The notes beneath the pieces were generated by a model that was not told where the DNA came from, ran no database searches, and was given only the letters and a program-made list of their open reading frames with translations. A stretch of DNA of 38,374 bases from Paludibacteraceae bacterium (GTDB taxonomy: Bacteria > Bacteroidota > Bacteroidia > Bacteroidales > Paludibacteraceae). Positions 15,965 through 24,502 of the stretch are shown here, in pieces. Made by a program: the position numbers and the translations under genes. The DNA lies in NCBI GenBank assembly GCA_017384225.1, contig JAFNUD010000031.1, positions 1 to 38,374 of the forward strand. Reading direction: 5' to 3'. Every line of letters begins with the position of its first letter. Position 1 is the first letter of the stretch.

Positions 15965-17980
15965 ATGTATCGTCTCACCTCACCATATAGCCCAATGGGC
16001 GATCAGCCCGAAGCTATCCGCCAACTCGTGGATGGACTACGTATGGGAGTTGATGCACAAACACTGTTGGGTGTTACGGGATCTGGAAAAACATTCACTA
16101 TTGCCAATGTGATAGCTCAGCTGAATCGTCCTACCCTGATTCTAAGTCACAACAAAACGCTTGCTGCGCAACTCTATAGTGAGATGCGTCAGTTCTTTCC
16201 GCATAATGCAGTAGAATATTTTGTTTCTTACTACGACTACTATCAACCTGAAGCCTATATTCCATCAACGGATACGTATATTGAAAAAGACCTGAGTATT
16301 AATGAGGAGATAGATCGCCTACGCTTGAGTGCGATAGCCGCATTATTAAGTGGTAGAAAAGACGTGGTAGTAGTCTCATCGGTTAGTTGTTTGTATGGTA
16401 TAGGTAACCCCCAAGATTTTAGTCAATCGTGTATCACTGTATCCAAAGACACACCGTTAGCAATGAATCGTTTGCTCAAAGATCTGGTGGATGCGCAGTA
16501 TATTCGCAACGATGTTGAGCTTTCGCGTGGTCGTTTTCGTGTGAAAGGCGACACGGTGGATATAGCCCTTGCTTATGCTGATTATATATTGCGTGTAGAG
16601 TTTTTTGGTAATGAGGTGGATGCAATTACTACCCTTGATCTTGTGACGCTTGACGTGATAGATGAGTTTGACTCCTATAATATTTATCCTGCCACTATTT
16701 TCTGTACGAATGCCGATAAAGTAGCTGATGCCATTGCTCAAATCAAATTGGATTTAGCTACGCAAGTAATGCATTTTCAAGATATTGGTGAGCCTCTCTA
16801 TGCCAAACGTATAGAGGAACGCGTGAAATATGATATGGAGATGATTCAAGAATTGGGCTATTGTTCGGGCATAGAGAATTATAGTCGCTATTTTGATGGT
16901 CGTGAAGCGGGTACACCGCCTTACTGCTTGCTAGATTATTTTCCAAAAGATATGCTCCTTGTAATAGATGAGAGCCATGTGACAGTACCGCAGATTCATG
17001 CTATGTTTGGCGGAGACAAAGCGCGCAAGACCAATCTGATTAATTACGGTTTTCGTCTGCCAGCAGCGCGCGACAATCGTCCGTTGACCTTTGAGGAGTT
17101 TGAGGCGAAAACGGGGCAGACTATTTATGTTTCTGCTACTCCTGCCGATTATGAACTCAAGCGTTCGGAGGGTGTCTGTGTGGATCAATTGATTCGTCCA
17201 ACAGGATTGCTTGACCCTGAAATTGAGGTGCGCCCATTGGAGCACCAGGTAGATGACTTGATGGAGGAGATTCGTCTGCGAATAGAGCGCGAGGAGCGTG
17301 TGCTGATTACTACTCTCACCAAGCGTATGGCAGAGGAGATGGATGAATATTTGCGTCGCTATGGCGTGCGTTCGGCATATATCCATTCCGATATAGATAC
17401 CTTAGAACGTGTACAAATCATGGAAGATTTGCGTAAAGGTTTGTATGATGTGTTGGTCGGTGTAAATCTCTTGCGTGAGGGATTAGATTTGCCAGAGGTG
17501 AGTCTGGTGGCTATCTTGGATGCCGACAAAGAAGGCTTCTTGCGCGACCACCGGTCGCTTACGCAGACGGCAGGGCGTGCTGCACGCCATGTGAATGGGC
17601 ATGTCATTATGTACGCTGACCGTATCACAGCATCCATGCAACGCACGATTGATGAGACTAATCGCCGTCGTGCAAAACAGATTGCTTATAACGAAGCCAA
17701 CAATATCACACCGACAGCTCTCAAAAAGAAGATTGAAAATAGCCCATTGATTGCTCTCATGCGTAAAGAGCAAGAAGAACAGCAAGTTCTTGAGCAAAAG
17801 ATTAAAGAGGGTTGGAAGACTGCTCCTTGGCAGCAATACGATGTCAAACAGTTAAGCAAAGCAATTAATCAGCAACGTAAAGCTATGTTGGCTGCGGCAA
17901 AAGAACTCAACTTTGATATTGCAGCGCGCCTACGTGATGAACTGCTGTTGATGGAAGATAAACTCCAAGCTATGGAATAA
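15965..17980 (+). CDS. uvrB: Excinuclease ABC subunit B
   Basis: This is a 671-residue, full-length UvrB. The Walker A motif GVTGSGKT is at about residues 38-45, the damage-probing beta-hairpin region YDYYQPEAYIPSTDTYIEKD at about 91-110, DEAD-like VIDESHV near residue 338, the helicase motifs TLTKRMAEEM, GVNLLREGLDLPEV and QTAGRAARH in the second half, and a C-terminal UVR motif (AAKELNFDIAARLRDEL) that contacts UvrC. UvrB is the central factor of nucleotide excision repair. It probably shares a transcript with mltG. Confidence 0.98.
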   Translation: MYRLTSPYSPMGDQPEAIRQLVDGLRMGVDAQTLLGVTGSGKTFTIANVIAQLNRPTLILSHNKTLAAQLYSEMRQFFPHNAVEYFVSYYDYYQPEAYIPSTDTYIEKDLSINEEIDRLRLSAIAALLSGRKDVVVVSSVSCLYGIGNPQDFSQSCITVSKDTPLAMNRLLKDLVDAQYIRNDVELSRGRFRVKGDTVDIALAYADYILRVEFFGNEVDAITTLDLVTLDVIDEFDSYNIYPATIFCTNADKVADAIAQIKLDLATQVMHFQDIGEPLYAKRIEERVKYDMEMIQELGYCSGIENYSRYFDGREAGTPPYCLLDYFPKDMLLVIDESHVTVPQIHAMFGGDKARKTNLINYGFRLPAARDNRPLTFEEFEAKTGQTIYVSATPADYELKRSEGVCVDQLIRPTGLLDPEIEVRPLEHQVDDLMEEIRLRIEREERVLITTLTKRMAEEMDEYLRRYGVRSAYIHSDIDTLERVQIMEDLRKGLYDVLVGVNLLREGLDLPEVSLVAILDADKEGFLRDHRSLTQTAGRAARHVNGHVIMYADRITASMQRTIDETNRRRAKQIAYNEANNITPTALKKKIENSPLIALMRKEQEEQQVLEQKIKEGWKTAPWQQYDVKQLSKAINQQRKAMLAAAKELNFDIAARLRDELLLMEDKLQAME

Positions 17981-18031
17981 TCAGTCGGTTGTCCCTCGTC
18001 GTCTTTGCTGTTTTTTTTTAAGTAAGACTCT

Positions 18032-20632
18032 TTATCCCTTACACAAAGCAAAGTATGGGCAGGATTGGCATCGTTGTTTCTTATCTGTAGGTATGAATGG
18101 CAGATCGGCGTTGTGTATTTCTTGTAGCAATTTGGATAATCTATTTATAAAATCCTGTTCAATGCTGTCGTCAAAGACAAACTCTTGATGACCTTTTGGG
18201 TGTATGAGCGTTTTTACCTCTTCCGCATGGCTCATTCCTCGTGAGGGGTAGATATGTGGTGTCAGTAGCGAACCATCTTGCAAGAGGTTAGGGAATTGAT
18301 GTTTGACTAACCAGCAGTAGAGCAATGTTTGCAATGCTTTGTCTTGATTCTCCGTGCGGTCAAACACATGATCCATGTCGCGGAACTCAATAGTAGCTTT
18401 GCCAGTTTTGTAATCCACAATACGTATTGTGTCAGCATGCTTGTCCATACGGTCAACAAATCCATAGAAAGGTATGCTGCCTATTTGTGGTATATCCAGT
18501 TTGCCGTGTACTTCCTGTTCGGTAGAAATGTATATAAATGGGGTCTGGGTAAGGTCGTATGCAAGGATATTTCGTACATAGTTTTTCACTATATATAGTG
18601 CTAAGTGGTCGTTTCGTACGTCATTGATAGGCAATTCTTCCCATCGTTGGTCTGTGAGAGAATCTATGATTTCTTGTATATCAGATGTAGTGACGTTCTT
18701 GTTTATATAAGGGGTGTAGAGTATTTGCATTACTTTATGCAATACTGTTCCTATGGTAGCATCAGAAGTTACAATATCATCTTCCTGTTGAGGTTCATGA
18801 ATACCTTTTACATAGCGGTAAAAGAATTTCTTTTGGCAGAATAGATAGCTATTCATGGCTGAAGCTGAGAAACCACGTTTGTGTGCTTTGTTGAGCAGCT
18901 CAAGAATAGCTGGGGTTTTGTGAATATGCTGTTCTTTTGCACTTGGAGTGCATAGCGCATGTATGACATTGATGTGGTCAATGTGCAGACCGTATTGCCA
19001 TTTCAGTTGATAGAAATAGCGCGATACTTCCCCCGAGTGTTGATCGTCCGCTACGGCGTTTGTGATGAACCAGACATGCTGCGCATGGGATAACATGCGA
19101 TAAAAATTGTAGGCGAAAATAGCATCTTGTCTTTCAGGTGTTGGCAAACTGAATCCGCGGCGTAATATATATGGAATAAAACTATTGTTATGTGCGCGAC
19201 CTGGATATAGGTCATCATTAAATCCAGTGATGATGAGATTGTCAAAATCTAAAGCACGTGTTTCCAACACACCCATTACCTGCAGACCGTTTAATGGTTC
19301 GCCTATATAGGGGATGGTATTTTGCATGGTGAGCATACGCATTATCTGTAATACAGACTCTGCGGAGAAAAATATATGTGGATTCTTAGAGATGCAATTT
19401 GCGATCTGATCCAGACTTTTGCTCAAGATATAGTGTGCTTCGTTATTGGCAGGAGTAAGCATTGTTTTCCATTGCTCTCTCAATAGGTTGATTGCCTCTT
19501 CTCCAGTGGCAGCAGAAGTTAATTTCTCGTCTGGATATGCAATGGGCATATACAAATCTGATGCGCGCAAAGGGTAACCCATGGTTACATTGATTTGCTG
19601 TATGCTGTCTGGGAAGCAATCTAATAATGGTATGAGCAATTGTTCGTCGGGTAATACAACAGCAGTTCGTGTGAAATCGGTTGTAGCTGGTGTACCTTGT
19701 GGGTAGATTTGATGTAGAATCTGGTAGACTTCGCGTGCTTCACCTATAGTGGAATCTACTGATATGTGGGTGATTGTTGGATGTGAGTCTTGTGTGGCAG
19801 GTGGCACTTTATAACGCGAGGAGAATGTGCTCAAATTATCGTGTTTAAAGAATGAAGCACGGTTTTCTGGATCAGAGAGATATGCATTTTCATAATCAAA
19901 ATAGAAATCTGCTATGTCTTGATCGCGTAGGCGAATCATCAGTTGGCGTTCGGAATTGGTTAGCGCATTAAATCCAATGAAAACATAGTGATTTTCAAAA
20001 GATTGTTTAGGAATGTTATCCCAATTATTTAGTACATGTCTATGCAGAAGCCCCTCGTAGGCTAAATTATCTTGTAGTAAGCTATCAGTTAGTCCCTTGT
20101 ATAATGGATATAGCAAGTCCCATGTGCGAATAAATCGCTTATGGAGTTCGTTCTTGTTCTTGTCGTTGGAAGCATAGAAATCTCCCCAAAATTTCTTGAT
20201 GGCATTGCGTTGAGTGTCCGATAGCGATTGATAATGTAGGTCAATATCGCGCATATCTTTGATAGCAGCATAGAGCGCTTCTACATTCTCCACCAGATGA
20301 TTATCAATCTCAGAAAAGTCAGCCAACATCATTTTTCCCCAATGCAAGAATTGCTCAATAGGTTCGCCTTTTGGACGTAACTTGCGATACTGAGTATATA
20401 ATCTAACCAACAATGTTAGTTGGTCTGCAATGCGCAACTGGCTAAGCGAACTAAAGCACTCGTTGATGGTCATTATTTTAGGCGAGAAGATGGGAGCCTG
20501 TAACGCTTGTCCTAAATAGCGGCGGAAGAATAAACCAGCACGGTGGTTGGGGAATACAAAGGTGTATTTGGATAAGTTGTTACCCACTTCTTGGGCAAAA
20601 ACTGTTGCTAATCGTTTTAGATAGGAAGACAT
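18032..20632 (-). CDS. AddB-like PD-(D/E)XK nuclease/helicase-fold protein
   Basis: This is an 866-residue protein. The N-terminus (YTFVFPNHRAGLFFRRYLGQ) and overall plan match the AddB/RexB class, with an inactivated helicase fold lacking a Walker A lysine. The C-terminal 270 residues hold a PD-(D/E)XK nuclease domain: SAMNSYLFCQKKFFYRYVKG, TVLHKVMQILY, FYGFVDRMD and IVDYKTGKA (Asp and Lys of the core). It is closed by the Fe-S staple CQSCPYFALC (C-x2-C-x5-C), with the earlier FCQKK cysteine as the fourth ligand. AddAB processes double-strand DNA ends for recombination. No addA is seen in this window. It starts 3 bp after the antiporter gene. Confidence 0.88.
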   Translation of the reverse strand: MSSYLKRLATVFAQEVGNNLSKYTFVFPNHRAGLFFRRYLGQALQAPIFSPKIMTINECFSSLSQLRIADQLTLLVRLYTQYRKLRPKGEPIEQFLHWGKMMLADFSEIDNHLVENVEALYAAIKDMRDIDLHYQSLSDTQRNAIKKFWGDFYASNDKNKNELHKRFIRTWDLLYPLYKGLTDSLLQDNLAYEGLLHRHVLNNWDNIPKQSFENHYVFIGFNALTNSERQLMIRLRDQDIADFYFDYENAYLSDPENRASFFKHDNLSTFSSRYKVPPATQDSHPTITHISVDSTIGEAREVYQILHQIYPQGTPATTDFTRTAVVLPDEQLLIPLLDCFPDSIQQINVTMGYPLRASDLYMPIAYPDEKLTSAATGEEAINLLREQWKTMLTPANNEAHYILSKSLDQIANCISKNPHIFFSAESVLQIMRMLTMQNTIPYIGEPLNGLQVMGVLETRALDFDNLIITGFNDDLYPGRAHNNSFIPYILRRGFSLPTPERQDAIFAYNFYRMLSHAQHVWFITNAVADDQHSGEVSRYFYQLKWQYGLHIDHINVIHALCTPSAKEQHIHKTPAILELLNKAHKRGFSASAMNSYLFCQKKFFYRYVKGIHEPQQEDDIVTSDATIGTVLHKVMQILYTPYINKNVTTSDIQEIIDSLTDQRWEELPINDVRNDHLALYIVKNYVRNILAYDLTQTPFIYISTEQEVHGKLDIPQIGSIPFYGFVDRMDKHADTIRIVDYKTGKATIEFRDMDHVFDRTENQDKALQTLLYCWLVKHQFPNLLQDGSLLTPHIYPSRGMSHAEEVKTLIHPKGHQEFVFDDSIEQDFINRLSKLLQEIHNADLPFIPTDKKQRCQSCPYFALCKG

Positions 20633-20635
20633 AGT

Positions 20636-22585
20636 TTATTCGTTCTTTTCCAACCTGAGAATATCTTTTACCGAGCGTTTGATGCGCGTAATCATAGACC
20701 AAGTCTTGCTGGCAGGTGGGATCTCCATAAGCAGGGTATCCATGTCTGGACCGCCTGTTAACTGTTCTGGATAAACGACCATCGAATTATAACGGGTAAA
20801 ATGCTCCATCAACATGGTAGGAATATCTTCAAATAATGGGTGATAGCTGGCTGTGGACTTACGAGATGATAGTAGAATGAGCATATCGTTTTCCATAATG
20901 GTCTGTGATAAAATGCCTATCTCTTCCCAACCCTCCATGTTTCTGAACGAAGCGCGCAAGTATTTTCCTGGACGGCGGCACATGGCTTGCAAGGCGACTT
21001 GTGTATCGGGGTGCGCATAGAACACTACTTTCGCACCCAATTCGCCTGCCAAACGGCGTACAAGACCAAAGCAAGTGATAAAGTCGCGCTCTTTTTCTGC
21101 ATAGCGTGGTACGGCTACTACAAGGCGGCTAATCGTATTGATAGGTTGTGCTTCGTGATACACAATCACCGATTTACTGGTGTGCTCTACCATATTGGAT
21201 ACATCTTGCCAGTCTGCAGATTGCTTAATCTCAATATTATCTAATGATGCTAATTCTGCGATCTCCTTGAGTGCCTCTCTCCGTTCTCCTATTGCTTTAG
21301 AAAATTCCCCTCCTTTTAATGGGGAGTTGAGGGTAGGTTTCTCCTCGTTTATCGATGTTAGTAGCCAGTAGTCATCTTCGTGATCAGCTTCCAATTTTGC
21401 ACTTTCCTGCAATGCAATTTCCTTGGCAGCGTGCTCTGAGATAAAACTGGCGGTAGTGCAGAGCAATAGAATCATCAACACGGAAGCATTGAGCACTTCT
21501 GCTGATAGTATGCCCATTTGATAAGCAATGGTTGCGATAGCCAATGTACCAGCAGCAGTGGCGTGAGATAGACCAAATACCAATTGTCGCTCATGTTTGG
21601 AGAAATGGAATACTGCCTGTGCGATCCAAGCGGAAATACTCTTGCCAATAAGCTTTGTCGTAATCATCGCCACGGCTATCAACAGCGTAGCCCAACCACT
21701 CCAGAAGGCATGAATATCAATCATTATTCCTACGCTTATCAAGAATAATGGAACAAAAATACTATTACCTACAAAAGTGATTCTATTCATGAGTGGCGAT
21801 CGGTTGGGCAATAAACGATTAAGTGAAACACCACAAACGAATGCACCCAATATACCTTCTAAACCTGCAAAATCAGCTAATAATGCGCTACCTACCATCA
21901 TTAGCATGATCACCATAAACTCTGAGATTGGATCGCGGTAGCGCTTGAAAAGCATACGCACAAAACGGGGGAAGAGCCATAATACGCTTACCAGAAATAT
22001 AGTCAATTTACCAATTGCCCATAGACAATCACTCATTGCTAACGTTTTGTCATCTATGGCCAAATGTTCCTCGCCGATGGTAGCCTCTGCTATAGCTAAT
22101 ACTATGAGGGATAGTGTGATTGCCCACAATGTTCCTCCAACGGTAATATTGACCGCTACATTCTTTTGTACTCCATAACGACTTACGATAGGATAGGTCA
22201 TAAGGGTGTGACTACCATACATTGCTCCCAATAGCAAACTGGATAGCCAACCGAAGCCTAATAAGTAGCGACTAGTGATAATGCCCAAACCGAATGGAAT
22301 AACAAAAGTGCACAAACCGAAGAAAAGCGAGCGGTATTTGTATTGCTTAAAATCGTTGATGTCTATTTCGCTTCCCGATTGAAACATGATGTATAACATG
22401 CCTAACGAACCGAGTAGTTTGATAGTTGAATTCTCGCCTACGATGTTGAGCACCGATGGACCGATAGCGATACCTGCCAAGATAAATCCCACAATACTGG
22501 GCACATGTATCTTGCGGCATACAAGTGGTACAAACCATATGATGCCAATTACAAGGGTGAGTATCAATAGGGGAGATAAAGTCAT
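20636..22585 (-). CDS. CPA2-family cation/proton antiporter with C-terminal Usp-like region
   Basis: This is a 649-residue protein read from ATG 22585 (MTLSPLLILTLVIGIIWFVP), since the promoter at 22645-22676 excludes the longer frame. About 12-13 membrane helices fill residues 1-385, with family blocks VPSIVGFILAGIAIGPSVL, LGMLYIMFQSGSEID and LEGILGAFVCGVSLNRLL, the KefB/Na-H exchanger pattern. The cytoplasmic part (about 400-649) resembles a universal-stress-like regulatory domain (RLVVAVPRYAEKERDFITCF). At residues about 418-432 there is NSPLKGGEF, encoded by a CTCCCC/GGGGA short repeat. It exchanges Na+ or K+ for H+; the ion is not deducible. Confidence 0.9.
   Translation of the reverse strand: MTLSPLLILTLVIGIIWFVPLVCRKIHVPSIVGFILAGIAIGPSVLNIVGENSTIKLLGSLGMLYIMFQSGSEIDINDFKQYKYRSLFFGLCTFVIPFGLGIITSRYLLGFGWLSSLLLGAMYGSHTLMTYPIVSRYGVQKNVAVNITVGGTLWAITLSLIVLAIAEATIGEEHLAIDDKTLAMSDCLWAIGKLTIFLVSVLWLFPRFVRMLFKRYRDPISEFMVIMLMMVGSALLADFAGLEGILGAFVCGVSLNRLLPNRSPLMNRITFVGNSIFVPLFLISVGIMIDIHAFWSGWATLLIAVAMITTKLIGKSISAWIAQAVFHFSKHERQLVFGLSHATAAGTLAIATIAYQMGILSAEVLNASVLMILLLCTTASFISEHAAKEIALQESAKLEADHEDDYWLLTSINEEKPTLNSPLKGGEFSKAIGERREALKEIAELASLDNIEIKQSADWQDVSNMVEHTSKSVIVYHEAQPINTISRLVVAVPRYAEKERDFITCFGLVRRLAGELGAKVVFYAHPDTQVALQAMCRRPGKYLRASFRNMEGWEEIGILSQTIMENDMLILLSSRKSTASYHPLFEDIPTMLMEHFTRYNSMVVYPEQLTGGPDMDTLLMEIPPASKTWSMITRIKRSVKDILRLEKNE
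21300..21328 (-). repeat. CTCCCC...GGGGA short repeat inside the antiporter
   Basis: Plus-strand CCCTCC-TTTTAAT-GGGGAG is an imperfect C-run/G-run hairpin, translated on the minus strand as part of NSPLKGGEF. Similar C-run/G-run elements occur in the ABC ATPase gene (24667-24700) and in the spacer at 26511-26528. It falls in the linker between the membrane and cytoplasmic domains, where an insert would be tolerated. Confidence 0.45.
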
Positions 22586-22644
22586 ATTTGGTAATAGATA
22601 TAAAGTAATGTCGTTTACGATATAGTATATCTTTAATTTTTCTG

Positions 22645-22676
22645 CAAAGGTACGACAAAAAATGCACATACGCAAA
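22645..22676 (-). promoter_or_regulatory. Promoter of the antiporter-addB unit
   Basis: Minus strand TTTG (22676-22673), 20 bp, TACCTTTG (22652-22645). Its spacer begins CGTATGTGC and lacks the GGTCATRTCA element of the tRNA promoters. The leader to ATG 22585 is about 54 nt. Confidence 0.85.
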
Positions 22677-22731
22677 TAAAGATACAAATATTTTGTAAAA
22701 TGATGGTTTGCCTATCTCTGTTTGAACGAAC

Positions 22732-22766
22732 AAAAAAGAGAGTCCTCATTTGAGAACTCTCTTTTT
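22732..22766 (-). terminator. Terminator after tRNA-Lys
   Basis: AAGAGAGT-C-CTC (22736-22747) pairs with GAG-A-ACTCTCTT (22752-22763) around a 4-nt ATTT loop with one internal mismatch. On the minus strand it is followed by six U (complement of 22732-22737). A T tract on the other side could make it work in both directions. Confidence 0.85.
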
Positions 22767-22767
22767 G

Positions 22768-22840
22768 TGATTCAGCTGGGGCTCGAACCCAGGACCCCAT
22801 CCTTAAAAGGGATGTGCTCTACCTGCTGAGCTACTGAATC
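22768..22840 (-). tRNA. tRNA-Lys(UUU)
   Basis: This is a 73-nt tRNA on the minus strand. The acceptor stem is GATTCAG (22840-22834) with CTGAATC, and discriminator A at 22768. The D-arm AGCTCAGCAGGTAGAGC is canonical, the anticodon loop is CTTTTAA with anticodon TTT, and the T-arm CTGGGTTCGAGCCCCAG is present. CCA is not encoded. Confidence 0.97.
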
Positions 22841-22884
22841 GCGCGTTAAGCGCATAAAAACACACTTCCATTCGAAAGCGGGTG

Positions 22885-22916
22885 CAAAGGTACTGCTTTT
22901 TTTTGATATGACCAAA
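22885..22916 (-). promoter_or_regulatory. tRNA-Lys promoter, stable-RNA type
   Basis: Minus strand TTTG (22916-22913), 20 bp, TACCTTTG (22892-22885). The spacer begins GGTCATATCA and an A tract, as in the tRNA-Ser promoter (GGTCATGTCA). The sequence from the A tract through GCAGTACCTTTG is also shared with tRNA-Ser. Confidence 0.85.
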
Positions 22917-22952
22917 TATTTTAATAAAAAAGTGCAAAAATAAGTGTTTTTT

Positions 22953-22984
22953 ATTGCTAATACCAAAATATTTGTGTAACTTTG
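22953..22984 (+). promoter_or_regulatory. ispG promoter
   Basis: The -7 box TAACTTTG is at 22977-22984, with a weak -33 box ATTG at 22953-22956. Transcription would begin near 22991, so the leader before ATG 23003 is only about 12 nt. Confidence 0.7.
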
Positions 22985-23002
22985 CACCAAATTCGGGTAT
23001 TT

Positions 23003-24454
23003 ATGGACATACAACTCACATACAATCGTCGTCATACTACGATGACTCAAGTAGGAAACCTATCCATTGGTAGCGAATATCCTATTCGCATTCAAACCAT
23101 GGCGAATACCTCCACCAACGACATCGAGGGGAGTGTAGCACAAGCCGAGCGTTGCTTTGCGGCTGGGTCAGAACTTTTGCGCTATACTACGCAAGGTTTG
23201 CGCGAAGTGGAATCGCTTGCGCAGATTCATAAAAGGGTTCAGGAGTTTAGGGGGGTAGGAGTTCAGGAGCTGCTTCTGAATAGTAGTTCTGCTGCGTCTG
23301 AACCTCAAAATTGCCTCTCCCGCCCTCTTGTGGCTGATGTGCATTTCCAATCCGATGTGGCAGACGCTGCAGCAAAGGTGGTGGAGAAAGTGCGTATCAA
23401 TCCTGGTAACTATATTGATCCTGCGCGCAAGTTCAAGCAGATTGAATATACCGATGAAGAATATCAGATGGAGTTGGAGCGTTTGCGCACACGATTTATT
23501 CAACTATTGGATATCTGCAAAGAGCACAAAACGGCTTTGCGTATTGGTGTGAATCACGGCAGTCTGAGCGATAGAATTATGTCGCGCTATGGCGATACAC
23601 CAGAGGGCATGGTAGAGAGTTGTATGGAGTTTTTGCGAGTAGCAGTTGCAGAAGATTTCAAGGATATAGTTCTCTCTATCAAGGCCAGCAATACGCGCGT
23701 GATGGTGACTACAGTTCGCCTGTTAGTATGGCAAATGGCAGAGGAGAATATGGCGTTTCCGTTGCATTTGGGTGTAACAGAGGCAGGCGAGGGTGAAGAT
23801 GGTCGTGTGAAATCGGCTGTGGGTATAGGTGCACTGCTCGCAGATGGTATAGGCGATACGATTCGTGTGAGTCTGAGTGAAGCACCTGAAAAGGAATTGC
23901 CTGTAGCTAAGGCATTGGTGGACTATTTTGCTGATGAACGGAGTATTCGCTACGCGGCTACTACCGAAGTAAAGATAGAGGATAAGACTGTCTATTTCTC
24001 AAATGCGGACACCAATTGGCAGCAGTTTCAATTGCATGCTGCTGCGGAATGTGGTCGTTTGTTGTGGGATTATAATTGTACGGAATTAGTGCTTCGTAAT
24101 GACCATTTCTCAGCTGACGATTTGATTCGCCTGAGCAAAGATATTCTGCAGGCTGCGCGCGTGCGTATGTATAAAACGGAGTATATCTCATGTCCAGGGT
24201 GTGGTCGTACTTTGTTTGACTTGGAACAGACTGTTGCCGAGGTGAAGGCCGCCACATCGCACTTGCAAGGATTGAAGATAGGCATTATGGGCTGTATTGT
24301 GAATGGTCCTGGTGAGATGGCAGATGCTGATTATGGTTATGTGGGTGCGGGTCGAGGCAAGGTGAGCTTGTATAAAGGCAAAGAGTGTGTGCTTAAGAAT
24401 ATCCCTCAAGAAGAGGCGGTAACTCGGTTGTTGGCATTGATAGAGCAGAAGTGA
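23003..24454 (+). CDS. ispG: 4-hydroxy-3-methylbut-2-enyl diphosphate synthase (IspG/GcpE) with in-frame insert
   Basis: This is a 483-residue protein from ATG 23003 (an in-frame TTG at 22982 overlaps the -7 box and is rejected). It catalyses the penultimate step of the MEP isoprenoid pathway with a [4Fe-4S] cluster. The TIM barrel is marked by SIGSEYPIRIQTMANTSTND, LVADVHFQ, VRINPGN, LRIGVNHGSL and HLGVTEAGEGEDG. The C-terminal cluster domain has CPGCGRTLFDL and GIMGCIVNGPGEMADADYGY. Residues about 77-107 are a foreign-looking insert (VQEFRGVGVQELLLNSSSA) where other IspG proteins pass directly to PLVADVHF. The region between barrel and cluster domain is about 100 residues, shorter than the extra domain in many Bacteroidetes and plant enzymes. 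Confidence 0.96.
   Translation: MDIQLTYNRRHTTMTQVGNLSIGSEYPIRIQTMANTSTNDIEGSVAQAERCFAAGSELLRYTTQGLREVESLAQIHKRVQEFRGVGVQELLLNSSSAASEPQNCLSRPLVADVHFQSDVADAAAKVVEKVRINPGNYIDPARKFKQIEYTDEEYQMELERLRTRFIQLLDICKEHKTALRIGVNHGSLSDRIMSRYGDTPEGMVESCMEFLRVAVAEDFKDIVLSIKASNTRVMVTTVRLLVWQMAEENMAFPLHLGVTEAGEGEDGRVKSAVGIGALLADGIGDTIRVSLSEAPEKELPVAKALVDYFADERSIRYAATTEVKIEDKTVYFSNADTNWQQFQLHAAAECGRLLWDYNCTELVLRNDHFSADDLIRLSKDILQAARVRMYKTEYISCPGCGRTLFDLEQTVAEVKAATSHLQGLKIGIMGCIVNGPGEMADADYGYVGAGRGKVSLYKGKECVLKNIPQEEAVTRLLALIEQK
23231..23323 (+). repeat. GVQE-type short repeat inserted in frame in ispG
   Basis: It contains GGTTCAGGAGTTTAGGGG, then GGAGTTCAGGAG, CTTCTGAATA and GCGTCTGAAC. The motif order matches the flippase insert (10272-10370, minus strand), including the CTTCTGAA and GCGTCTGAAC parts. 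It is translated as Gly-Val-Gln-Glu in the same phase as in the flippase. Confidence 0.7.
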
Positions 24455-24461
24455 TTAGATA

Positions 24462-24493
24462 TTTGCGTATGTGAGAAAATTGTAGTACCTTTG
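24462..24493 (+). promoter_or_regulatory. Promoter of the ABC ATPase-ruvB unit
   Basis: TTTG at 24462-24465, 20 bp, TACCTTTG at 24486-24493. Transcription would start near 24500, leaving essentially no leader before ATG 24503. The box lies right after the ispG stop (24454). Confidence 0.85.
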
Positions 24494-24502
24494 CAGGCGA
24501 TT

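Noticed and set aside
17981-18031. Terminator between uvrB and addB
   Set aside because: There is a T run but no convincing stem before it on either strand.
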